Below, piece after piece: positions 26,365-34,158 of a stretch of DNA of 64,000 nt. Each line of letters begins with the position of its first letter. Position 1 is the stretch's first letter. The DNA is taken from positions 308,484 through 372,483 of the forward strand of contig JABIFF010000008.1 of assembly GCA_018650845.1 (NCBI GenBank). Direction: 5' to 3'. The notes under the pieces were generated by a model. The model searched no databases. It saw nothing but the letters and a program-made list of their open reading frames with translations, and was not told the DNA's origin. Made by a program: the position numbers and the translations under genes. Source of the stretch: Chloroflexota bacterium. Lineage in GTDB: Bacteria; Chloroflexota; Dehalococcoidia; Lucifugimonadales; Lucifugimonadaceae.

Positions 26365-27123
26365 ATGTGCGGCGCATTTGTTTACGTATATGTCGGCGGT
26401 GTTCGTTACCAACTCATGGGTAGCGGGGTGGAACGCGCCGGAATTGCCGAACTGATTGCTAGCAGACCCGATCTAGGATCGCGATTCAACATTCGTCCCA
26501 CCCAAGACGTTGTAACTATCGTCAACGAAGATGGCCGACCCGTCGCCAAACCAATGCGCTGGGGGCTAATCCCGAACTGGGCAAAAGCCGACAAGTTGCC
26601 TAGAAGCACATTCAATGCTCGTGATGATCGATTGGCAGAATCAGGTATGTGGCGTGGCCCATTCTCTCGAAGTAGGGCAGTTGTACCTGCGAACGGTTTT
26701 TTCGAGTGGAAGAAGACCGATGGTTCGAAACAACCCATGTACATCACCCCGAAAGATGGCGAGATTCTGAGTTTTGCTGCCGTTTACGATTCGTGGATAA
26801 ACGAACATGGTGAAACCGTCGATTCCTGTGCGATCGTCACTACCGCAGCGAACGACTTCATGTCGTCGATCCACGATCGAATGCCCGCAATTCTCGACGA
26901 AGAAACGATCGCATTGTGGCTAGATCCTGCGACTACAGACTCAACAAGTCTTCAACCGATATTAATGCCCGCCTCAAACGACATTCTTCAAGCAATTCCA
27001 GTATCTAAACGCGTGAACTCTTATAAAAATGACGACAAGGAATTGCTCAGAGAATTCTTAGACGACGAACCCACAGAAGCAAATGGGCAGCTAGGCTTGT
27101 TCGACACCTCAATCGACGAGTAA
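26365..27123 (+). CDS. SRAP/HMCES family abasic-site-processing protein (YedK-like)
   Basis: This 252-residue SOS-response-associated peptidase-family protein forms a thiazolidine crosslink with abasic sites in single-stranded DNA. The key residues are visible: Cys2 after the initiator Met (MCGAF), Asn in RFNIRPTQ, Arg/Asn in STFNARDDRL, Glu in NGFFEWKK and His in SIHDRMPAIL. The common start MCGRF reads MCGAF here. The nuclease-like gene follows after 12 bases, so the two may form a DNA-repair-related operon. Confidence 0.92.
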   Translation: MCGAFVYVYVGGVRYQLMGSGVERAGIAELIASRPDLGSRFNIRPTQDVVTIVNEDGRPVAKPMRWGLIPNWAKADKLPRSTFNARDDRLAESGMWRGPFSRSRAVVPANGFFEWKKTDGSKQPMYITPKDGEILSFAAVYDSWINEHGETVDSCAIVTTAANDFMSSIHDRMPAILDEETIALWLDPATTDSTSLQPILMPASNDILQAIPVSKRVNSYKNDDKELLREFLDDEPTEANGQLGLFDTSIDE

Positions 27124-27135
27124 ACCTCTCTCTCA

Positions 27136-27858
27136 ATGCAGATCCCACCTCAACAGCCAGAAGACGATCAATCAGACGAAACCCAAGATGATCTTGTAAA
27201 TCAGGTCTATGGTCCGTCTCAAAACGATATCGACCGTTCTTGGGATGGCTATCAGACTGGCGGGAGCAGTAGGCGTCTTGGTGGGATGATCTGGAAACTT
27301 ACAATCGTTGCAGTTTCGCTCGTAATTCTTGCTTCGATGTCGCTTGGAATTCTGGGACCACTTCTTGGTGGATCCGGAGACTCTCAACCCGAAATTCCTG
27401 AGCGAACTACCGCAGATGTTCTTCGTGTCATCGACGGTCGGACGATCGTTGTCGATTCTGGAGATGGGGAACGCACTGTTCGGCTTATTGGTGTCGGATC
27501 TCCAGAATTCAGCAATCCCTATTTCGGCTTCGCTCAAGAAGTCACGGAGAGTTGGATTGATGGTAAACAGATATTGCTTGAATCCGACCAGCAAGACGCC
27601 GACGACCAAGGCCGGCTCATGCGATACGTATTCCTCGACACCGTGATGATCAATGCTGCATTGATTCTGAACGGTCTCGGTGATCTCGAAACCGCACAGC
27701 CAAATACTCGGTACGACGGCTACCTTGCCGATATGGAACGACAAGCTCGTGAATCGGGCGTCGGGATCTGGGATACGTCGTTTGGGAGTGATTCCGAAGT
27801 AGACGATTCTCAGGCAGGAAGCCTATCGGTAACCGCAGAAGGTTCGTCTGCTAGTTGA
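27136..27858 (+). CDS. Membrane-anchored staphylococcal-nuclease-like protein lacking calcium ligands
   Basis: This 240-residue protein has an acidic cytoplasmic N-terminus, one membrane helix (LTIVAVSLVILASMSLGIL, about 55-73) and an external SNase (TNase) OB-fold domain (92-215). The catalytic Arg116 (VRLIG), Glu124 (SPE) and Arg160 (QGRLMRY) positions are kept. The two calcium-binding Asp residues of the thermonuclease family are replaced: the DGDT motif reads DGRT (R102) and the VDTPE motif reads VGSPE (G121). It may be inactive as a calcium nuclease or bind nucleic acid only. It overlaps the next gene by 4 bases. Confidence 0.82.
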   Translation: MQIPPQQPEDDQSDETQDDLVNQVYGPSQNDIDRSWDGYQTGGSSRRLGGMIWKLTIVAVSLVILASMSLGILGPLLGGSGDSQPEIPERTTADVLRVIDGRTIVVDSGDGERTVRLIGVGSPEFSNPYFGFAQEVTESWIDGKQILLESDQQDADDQGRLMRYVFLDTVMINAALILNGLGDLETAQPNTRYDGYLADMERQARESGVGIWDTSFGSDSEVDDSQAGSLSVTAEGSSAS

Positions 27859-29147
27859 CCACCGCTTCGAGTAACCCTCAGGAAAGCAGATCTGGCCAAC
27901 GCTTCAAATCTGTCATCACCAATCCGTCGTACCGACGGCTTTGGGGCATTGGGGTTGCTTCGACCACAATGCGATGGATGGAGACTGTAGCTCTCGGAAT
28001 CTATGTCTTTGAGCTGACCGGTTCGCCATTCTGGGTCGCAGTTGTTGGCTTCCTGCGCATGATTCCGATGTTGCTGCTCGGACCGACTATCGGGCTCATT
28101 TCAGATCGAGTAAATCGAAGAATTCTGATGAGCTCAACTCTCGGAACCCTAGCGGCTGTTTACCTCGTGATGTTCGCGCTGGTCGTCAGTGGCAAAATCG
28201 AACTCTGGCACATATGTTTCGGGGCGACGCTTGCTGGTGTGATGTGGGCTACCGATTTTCCCGTTAGAAGGGCGATGATCGGTGATGCTGTGGGGCAGGA
28301 TGGCATATCTACTGCGATTGGCATCGATATGGCGAGCAGTAACTTTTCTAGAGTCATCGGGCCTCTAGGAGCGGGCGCGTTCTTAGCGACGCTGGGCGTC
28401 GAAGCTGCCTACATGACCGGTGCCATATTGTTTGCGATTGGCTCGCTTCTAGCATTTTCTCTTCCACATGTTGAATCGACCGCTAAAAAGCGTGAGAGTT
28501 CCGGTTATTTCGCAAATCTCTCCGAAGGTCTAAAGCACGTTCGGGCTGATCGGATCATCGTGGTTACTTTGGTGATCACGATCGTGATGAATATCTTCGG
28601 ATTTCCGTACCAGCACATGGTCCCGGTTATCGGAGCCGAAACGCTCAAAATCGGTCCACTATTGATTGGGATTCTTCTTGCCACAGAAGGATTGGGAGCA
28701 ACAACGGGATCGCTCATCATCGCGCTGAAAGCTCGCCCTGGCGGGTACACCAAGATTTACTCAGTAGGATCGGTTCTGTTCCTCACGTCAATCCTCCTAT
28801 TCTCATTGTCGCCATCGTTCTGGTTGGCATTACCCATTCTGTTGATTGGTGGATTCTCAATGTCGGGCTTTGCCACGATGCAGAGCATCATTGTCATCAC
28901 TTCGACCCCCACCGAAATCCGTGGAAGAGTGCTCGGTGTTCTAGCCGCCTCGATCGGCACTGGACCTATCGGCGCATTGCTGGTCGGTGGTCTCGCAGTT
29001 TGGTGGGGCGCGAGTAATGCCGTAACGGCCATCGCAATCGTAGGACTAACCCTGACGGTGCTCTCGCTCCTAATTTGGCCCTCGTACTTGCGCCAGGCTG
29101 TCGCTATTGGGGCTTCAAACTCCAGCGTCGCTCGCGAAAACGAGTGA
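27855..29147 (+). CDS. MFS exporter (EntS/MFS_3-like)
   Basis: This 430-residue major facilitator has about 12 hydrophobic segments. The N-terminal SYRRLWGIGVASTTMRWMET and the loop motif GLISDRVNRRILM (MFS motif A) are characteristic of the enterobactin-exporter/macrolide-efflux-like MFS group. The TTG start overlaps the previous stop (TTGA). The substrate is unknown. Two further relatives lie at 34.2-36.8 kb. Confidence 0.85.
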   Translation: MTTASSNPQESRSGQRFKSVITNPSYRRLWGIGVASTTMRWMETVALGIYVFELTGSPFWVAVVGFLRMIPMLLLGPTIGLISDRVNRRILMSSTLGTLAAVYLVMFALVVSGKIELWHICFGATLAGVMWATDFPVRRAMIGDAVGQDGISTAIGIDMASSNFSRVIGPLGAGAFLATLGVEAAYMTGAILFAIGSLLAFSLPHVESTAKKRESSGYFANLSEGLKHVRADRIIVVTLVITIVMNIFGFPYQHMVPVIGAETLKIGPLLIGILLATEGLGATTGSLIIALKARPGGYTKIYSVGSVLFLTSILLFSLSPSFWLALPILLIGGFSMSGFATMQSIIVITSTPTEIRGRVLGVLAASIGTGPIGALLVGGLAVWWGASNAVTAIAIVGLTLTVLSLLIWPSYLRQAVAIGASNSSVARENE

Positions 29148-29216
29148 CATTACGTAGAGAAAAATGCTCAGGAAGATCAGCAGTATGACGAACCGTGGGT
29201 TAAGTTTGATTTTCAC
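29115..29216 (-). CDS. Possible small single-helix membrane peptide
   Basis: A GTG-initiated frame of 33 codons would encode a basic N-terminus (MKIKLNPRF) followed by one hydrophobic helix (VILLIFLSIFLYVMSLVFA). It lies on the minus strand between the MFS and HAD genes and overlaps the end of the MFS gene by 33 bases. The positive-inside charge pattern is what a small membrane protein would have. I see no Shine-Dalgarno and no known family, so this is a weak call. Confidence 0.3.
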   Translation of the reverse strand: MKIKLNPRFVILLIFLSIFLYVMSLVFASDAGV

Positions 29217-29245
29217 AGAATATTTCTCAAAGGATTAGCGATCTA

Positions 29246-30091
29246 GTGAAGACGGACGATTCAATTTACTCTCTCTTGGCGCTCGATATCGACGGCACAA
29301 TGATCGGCGATGATCGAGAAGTAAAACCTGAACTGATTGAAGTGATTGCACGCGTTCAAGAAACCGGTGCCGTCGTATCGGTTTCGACGGGACGCACACT
29401 CACACCTGCCCTGAAGATTGCCAAGGAATCTGGAGCGGCTGGCCCTGTGATCTGTTTTCAAGGCGCGATGACCTTTAACCAGCTGACGAAATCTGCAGTG
29501 CGTCACGAACGACTTGAGAAACATGTTGCGACTCAAGCAATCGAAGGTCTCAAATCTTCCGTGCCGGAAGTAATGATGTTTCTGGGCAACGATGTATGGG
29601 TTGAAAAACGATCTGAATGGACCGACGGCTACGGTCAGCGAATGGGCGTCACTATCCGCGATACCGATTCGCTTCTGGAAATGGCTGATCAGATGCCTAC
29701 GGCAATTGTCGGTGTTGGCAAACCTGAAACCGTCGAACCTTTAGTTGAACAACTGCACCAACAATTAAATGGTTCAGCGTTAGTCACTCACTCACTTCCT
29801 ATGTTCTGCGAGGTAGAGGCAATTGGTGCTGGTAAAGACCTCGCTGTAGAACATCTGGCAAACTCGCTGAATATCGGTCAGTCGGGCGTTATCGCTGTTG
29901 GCGATGGCAAAGGCGACCAATCAATGATTGAATGGGCTGGTCTTGGCGTTGCCATCGAGGGCGGACATTCTGATGTGCTCGCTATTGCAGATCGAGTGAT
30001 CGCCACACCCGAAGAACGCGGTCTCACAGACTTTCTAGAAGAGTTGATCGAAGCCGGAAGATTCGCTTCACCTCGATCAAATATCAACTAA
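29246..30091 (+). CDS. HAD-superfamily (Cof-type) phosphatase
   Basis: This 281-residue haloacid-dehalogenase-like hydrolase with a type IIB cap probably acts on a sugar phosphate or similar. Motif I is LALDIDGTMIGDD (nucleophile Asp), motif II is VVSVSTGRT, and the C-terminal motif IV is GVIAVGDGKGDQSMIEWAG, where family members usually have GDGxND. The start is GTG with AAAGGA about 12 bases upstream. The ribokinase gene follows after 34 bases, suggesting a shared sugar-phosphate theme. Confidence 0.88.
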   Translation: MKTDDSIYSLLALDIDGTMIGDDREVKPELIEVIARVQETGAVVSVSTGRTLTPALKIAKESGAAGPVICFQGAMTFNQLTKSAVRHERLEKHVATQAIEGLKSSVPEVMMFLGNDVWVEKRSEWTDGYGQRMGVTIRDTDSLLEMADQMPTAIVGVGKPETVEPLVEQLHQQLNGSALVTHSLPMFCEVEAIGAGKDLAVEHLANSLNIGQSGVIAVGDGKGDQSMIEWAGLGVAIEGGHSDVLAIADRVIATPEERGLTDFLEELIEAGRFASPRSNIN

Positions 30092-30125
30092 ATCGACAGC
30101 TATCAAACCAAACGGATAAAAAATC

Positions 30126-31055
30126 TTGAAAGACGTAATCGTTCTCGGCGGCCTGAATATGGATCTGATCGTCGATACCCCTCGACTCGCAGGACCTGGC
30201 GAAACTGCTGAGGGAACTCGTTTCTACACCACTCCCGGCGGGAAGGGCGGCAACCAAGCCGTCGCTGCCGCAAGGCTGGCTCAAAGTCCCGGCTCGGTAA
30301 AAATGGTTGGTCGAATCGGTGACGATAGTTTTGGCGAAGAGATGGCTCAGTTCATGCGAAACGAGGGCATCGATACATCACTGCTCCGTCGCACCGAAAA
30401 TATAGCCTCTGGGATTGCAGTAATTTTCATCTTGCCAGACGGCGAAAATCATGTGAATCCTGTTTACGGGGCGAACGCTCTGTGTGACTCGCAGCAATCT
30501 GGCGATGTGATCAACGCTTTATCTAGTGCTGGCGTGCTGCTGTGTCAGCAGGAAGTACCACTCCCTTCGACAAAGGCATCTATCGACGCCGCAGCGAAAG
30601 CCGGAATCACAGTTGTACTCGATCCAGCCCCTGTGCGAGAAGTGCCAGATGGCTTTTACAAGTCAGTGAGCATTCTCACGCCGAATCAGGGCGAAGCTTC
30701 TTCGATGGCAAACATCGACGTAATCGACGCTAAGTCTGCCAAGAAAGCTGCGATCTCAATTCGAGATACAGGCATCGAGACTGTGATCGTCACTCTTGGC
30801 GATCAAGGTGCGTGGGTTGAATCGAACGGTATATCTGAACTACTCGATCCATATAAAGTCGATGTCGTCGCAACGGTCGCAGCCGGCGATGCGTTCAACG
30901 GCGGTTTAGGCGTGGGGATCGCATCTGGAATGGATTTGCTCGATGCCGCCCGGTTGGGAATGGCCTCAGGCGCCCTATGCGTAGGTAGAGACGGCGCACA
31001 AGAGGCAATGGGGACCCGAGCCGAAGCCGAGGCGCTATTGGCGTCTCACGGCTAG
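30126..31055 (+). CDS. rbsK: Ribokinase-type PfkB family sugar kinase
   Basis: This 309-residue carbohydrate kinase phosphorylates ribose or a related sugar. It shows the first PfkB signature region (GGLNMDLIVDTPRLAGPGE, then TTPGGKGGNQAVAAARL), the ribokinase-like GGKGGNQ, and the second PfkB motif with the catalytic Asp (VAAGDAFNGGLGVG, about residue 250). The start is TTG with a weak ribosome site. It ends 6 bases from the convergent pyrD stop, so there is no room for a terminator between them. The specific sugar is inferred, not shown. Confidence 0.85.
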   Translation: MKDVIVLGGLNMDLIVDTPRLAGPGETAEGTRFYTTPGGKGGNQAVAAARLAQSPGSVKMVGRIGDDSFGEEMAQFMRNEGIDTSLLRRTENIASGIAVIFILPDGENHVNPVYGANALCDSQQSGDVINALSSAGVLLCQQEVPLPSTKASIDAAAKAGITVVLDPAPVREVPDGFYKSVSILTPNQGEASSMANIDVIDAKSAKKAAISIRDTGIETVIVTLGDQGAWVESNGISELLDPYKVDVVATVAAGDAFNGGLGVGIASGMDLLDAARLGMASGALCVGRDGAQEAMGTRAEAEALLASHG

Positions 31056-31061
31056 CAAACG

Positions 31062-32099
31062 CTATTTGATTTCGGGTGGGGCGCCCGATATTTCAGACAC
31101 GTTTGTTATTCCGGCTGCCGTCATCAGCTTCGCGAGTCGTTTATTTATTCGTGCGGGCAATCCGGGTCCTTCGTAAATAAACGAAGTGTAGAGCTGGACC
31201 GCTGAAGCGCCCGTGGCAAGTAATTTCCATACTTGCTCGGCTGTAGAAACACCGCCGCAAGCGATGATTGCTGCCTGCCCCTGAACTTGAGCTTGGATAT
31301 CAGCGATCATCAGTTCAGTGTGCTCGAATAGGGGGGCACCACTCAGTCCGCCTCGGCCTACTTGCAACCGGCTGCTTTCAATTGGGTGTGTGTTGGCAAC
31401 AACTAATCCGTCGACGCCTGCGTCCACGGCTGTAGCAGCCAATTTCAGTATCTCTCGACGATTCTCATCGTCACGCGGCCAAGGTGGAAGTTTTACGAAG
31501 AGAGGTACCTGTTTTTCGGATACTAGACCTTCGATCAAACTTCGAAGCCGTGCTGGTTCATGAAATATTTTAAGTCCTGCGGTATTGGGACTGCTGATGT
31601 TCAGTTCTATTCCTGATACGAGAGATTGTGTGCGCCGGAGACATTCGAAAATTTCATCTTCGATGGTTCCAGCGATGCTGACCAGCACTCGACTTTTGTA
31701 CTTTTGAGATTTCTTCAATCGCTTGATTGCCGGTTCTAAACCCTGCCCGGGAAACCCCATTGAGTTCATTACTGCCTTTTGCTCGGGCAGTCTGACCATC
31801 CGCGGTTTTGGATTTCCCGGACGCGACGCCAGAGTGACGGTTCCGCCGGTCGTGAATCCAAATCCTAGATTGAGAACTGATCCTAGAACTTTGCAATCTT
31901 TGTCGAAGCCCGCGGCTAATCCGACCGGTGTTGGCAGTTCAATTCCTGCCAGATCGGTCTTCAGAAGCTCGCTTCCTGCACCGTTTGAAAGGCGCAAGGC
32001 ATTCCAGATTCCCGGCACGCCAAGAGCGGTTTCGGCAATTTTGTGAGCGCCTTCAGGTGGGAGTCTGAAGATTAGTGGCCGGGCAGCCAGACTGTAGAT
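31062..32099 (-). CDS. pyrD: Dihydroorotate dehydrogenase, quinone-dependent (class 2), with no canonical start codon
   Basis: PyrD oxidises dihydroorotate to orotate in pyrimidine synthesis, passing electrons to membrane quinone. Motifs: PTPVGLAAGFDKD, ELNISSPNTAGL with the catalytic Ser of class 2, VANTH, and GGVSTAEQVWKLL. The first GTG lies at 32018, but family-like coding continues upstream in frame (YSLAARPLIFRLPPEGAHK), matching the membrane-associating class 2 N-terminus. That stretch back to the in-frame stop contains no ATG, GTG or TTG. The residue aligned with the usual Met is encoded by ATC at 32097-32099; an ACG two codons earlier has GGAG at 7 bases. The full protein would be about 345 residues. 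Confidence 0.88.
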   Translation of the reverse strand: MYSLAARPLIFRLPPEGAHKIAETALGVPGIWNALRLSNGAGSELLKTDLAGIELPTPVGLAAGFDKDCKVLGSVLNLGFGFTTGGTVTLASRPGNPKPRMVRLPEQKAVMNSMGFPGQGLEPAIKRLKKSQKYKSRVLVSIAGTIEDEIFECLRRTQSLVSGIELNISSPNTAGLKIFHEPARLRSLIEGLVSEKQVPLFVKLPPWPRDDENRREILKLAATAVDAGVDGLVVANTHPIESSRLQVGRGGLSGAPLFEHTELMIADIQAQVQGQAAIIACGGVSTAEQVWKLLATGASAVQLYTSFIYEGPGLPARINKRLAKLMTAAGITNVSEISGAPPEIK

Positions 32100-32248
32100 A
32101 CTCGTCTTATCGCTCCAGTTCGTAGCAACATTGCGTCAGGAATCGCCTCGCAGGCGACACCGTCCAGAATAACCAGAAGTAAGATGTTAATCGCCCCCAA
32201 ATACGTAACTCGAATAATTTTCTTGGGGATAAGGAACAAATCGTTCAA

Positions 32249-33052
32249 ATGACGCTGGAATACCACCTAGGCGACTCGACACACCCTAAAGGGCATGCTC
32301 TGATCTATTTTCGTGATGGGACAAATCCATCTAAGGTCGGTGCTTCATACGTCGTGATTCTCCCCGTATCAGTCGACATCAGCAAATACGTCCCGCCGTT
32401 TCTTGCTGGCCAGGTAGAACAACTTGGTTCAGGCGATATGTCGTCATTTGCGTTCCCACCCGCGCCAGAACCAGTTACTTCAGAGGAATGGTTACGGGAA
32501 ACTGCCGAGAAGAGGGGCGACGATCTACTGTTCGGTGGCGCTGCGAATTTGAGCGACGTTACTTCATTGATGGAAGTTGTAGCAGGAATATCGGCTGAGT
32601 ACGCCTCGCAATACGACGAGAGCATCGGTAAAACAGCGGCGAGCTCTGGTGCTGATCAGGTAGCGGATGGCGAAACTAAGCCTGATGCAATAGCTGGTGA
32701 AGGTGCACCAGTAGCTGATGTAAGCGACGTGATGTACGGCATGATGTCGGAACCCGATCTTCTTACTGAACTAACCACTTTGATGGGACGATTCCAGTAC
32801 GAATCGAGCGGTGGCGATACTGCCGGAGCACGCGAAAGTGAAGCAAAGATTCGTTCGATCGGTCGACATGTTCCAGAGAATCGCCGAATCGACTTGCTGA
32901 TCGAATCGGCTACCGATGGCAAGCCAGAATCAGCCAAACGAGCGCAGTTATATCTCGAACGGGCATTCGCCATGTACCGCGAGGATTACACACGGGTACA
33001 CGTCATTGAGCAAGAAATTCAAACGCTGAGTCCCGACCAGTCGGCTAGTTAA
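32249..33052 (+). CDS. Uncharacterised protein with N-terminal globular and C-terminal helical parts
   Basis: I do not recognise a family for this 267-residue protein. Residues 1-85 look globular (LEYHLGDSTHPKGHALIYFRD, then YVVILPVSVDISKYVPPFLAG). The middle (about 120-165) is acidic and low in complexity. The C-terminal 90 residues are helical (LTTLMGRFQYESS; ENRRIDLLIESATDG; AQLYLERAFAMYRED) and could form a helical repeat domain. There is no signal peptide or membrane helix. AAGGA lies 13 bases before the ATG. It is divergent from pyrD and its 3' end overlaps the PLP enzyme gene by 8 bases. Confidence 0.7.
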   Translation: MTLEYHLGDSTHPKGHALIYFRDGTNPSKVGASYVVILPVSVDISKYVPPFLAGQVEQLGSGDMSSFAFPPAPEPVTSEEWLRETAEKRGDDLLFGGAANLSDVTSLMEVVAGISAEYASQYDESIGKTAASSGADQVADGETKPDAIAGEGAPVADVSDVMYGMMSEPDLLTELTTLMGRFQYESSGGDTAGARESEAKIRSIGRHVPENRRIDLLIESATDGKPESAKRAQLYLERAFAMYREDYTRVHVIEQEIQTLSPDQSAS

Positions 33053-34016
33053 GTACTGCTTTCAACTGGTCAGTCGTGATATTTCCACCGCTTGCGACCA
33101 ACACGACTCGTTTTCCTTTGAGAGAGTCTTTCATGTCTATCGCAGCTGCTAGAGACGCAGCTCCAGCGTGTTCGACAAGTGTCCGAGTTGCGTGGACATA
33201 GTGCTTTATTGCTTCACTAATCGCTGATTCTTCGACTAGCGCGAATTCCTTTAGCCGTTTGCGAAGAATTCCAATTGGCAACTCGTAAGCCGATTCGGTA
33301 GCCAATCCCTCTGCAGCTGTCGACATTGGGTAGATTCCGAATTCCCCAGATTCCCATGCGTGGTAAGCGGCTGGTGCGTTCGCTGCTTGAACGCCAATTA
33401 CGTGTGTTGAAGGGGATAGGGCATCCGTCACAATGCAAGAACCAGACGTGCCTGAACCGGCTCCAACTGGAGTGATGAGGACATCAATGTCTTTCAGATC
33501 TTCATGAATTTCGACTGAGTAAGTTCCAACACCGGCGACTAACGCTGGTTCGTTGGCTGCGTGTACGAAGCGCATCCCGTCTCGTTCAGCAATTGCCTCA
33601 GCGTGCTCTCTTGATCGCTCGAATACATCTCCGTGGAACACCACGTTTGCGCCGAGTGCTGCGATTGAAGCGGCCTTTGCAGTGTTTGCTCCCTCAGGCA
33701 GAACGACTGTGCACTTTGCTCCAAACGCCCGAGCGGCGTAAGCAATCGACTGTCCATGATTGCCTGAAGAAGCGGTTACGAAGCCTTTGTCACGTTCTTC
33801 CTGCGATGTTTGAGAAACAAGATTTATACCGCCGCGAACTTTGAATGCGCCAAGTAACTGGAAATTCTCGTGCTTCACCCACACATCTGCATCGAGTAGT
33901 TCAGAGAGTACCGGGTAGTTCCGTAGCGGCGTTCGAAGAATATGATTTTCGATCCTCTTTTGCGCGTCATAAATGTCTTGCAAAGTAGGCTCGATCATCG
34001 ATGCTGCATCGGTCAT
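33045..34016 (-). CDS. PLP-dependent threonine/serine dehydratase family enzyme
   Basis: This 323-residue fold type II PLP enzyme resembles serine/threonine dehydratase and serine racemase. The PLP-binding lysine lies in LLGAFKVRGG (about residue 58), followed by the SGNHGQSIAYAA phosphate/substrate loop and a glycine-rich VGAGSGTSGSC loop for the PLP phosphate. There is no C-terminal ACT regulatory domain, so it is the short catabolic form. It likely deaminates threonine or serine to a 2-oxo acid; related enzymes act on hydroxy-amino acids, so the exact substrate is open. Confidence 0.87.
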   Translation of the reverse strand: MTDAASMIEPTLQDIYDAQKRIENHILRTPLRNYPVLSELLDADVWVKHENFQLLGAFKVRGGINLVSQTSQEERDKGFVTASSGNHGQSIAYAARAFGAKCTVVLPEGANTAKAASIAALGANVVFHGDVFERSREHAEAIAERDGMRFVHAANEPALVAGVGTYSVEIHEDLKDIDVLITPVGAGSGTSGSCIVTDALSPSTHVIGVQAANAPAAYHAWESGEFGIYPMSTAAEGLATESAYELPIGILRKRLKEFALVEESAISEAIKHYVHATRTLVEHAGAASLAAAIDMKDSLKGKRVVLVASGGNITTDQLKAVLN

Positions 34017-34158
34017 TTAAGGCTTCCTCAGTTCTACTTGTATGTTTCCGTCGAGAAGATTACTTGAAGAGCACCAAAAACGAACTGCTTGTATTGAGCT
34101 TCCAGAGCCACCTCCAGCCTAATTACAGGAGTACCCTTCCTCGCACTGCGCCCCAATA

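Noticed and set aside
32072..32266. 64-codon minus-strand frame upstream of pyrD
   Set aside because: It overlaps the homology-supported pyrD N-terminus in another frame. It is kept only as a possible sign of an indel there.
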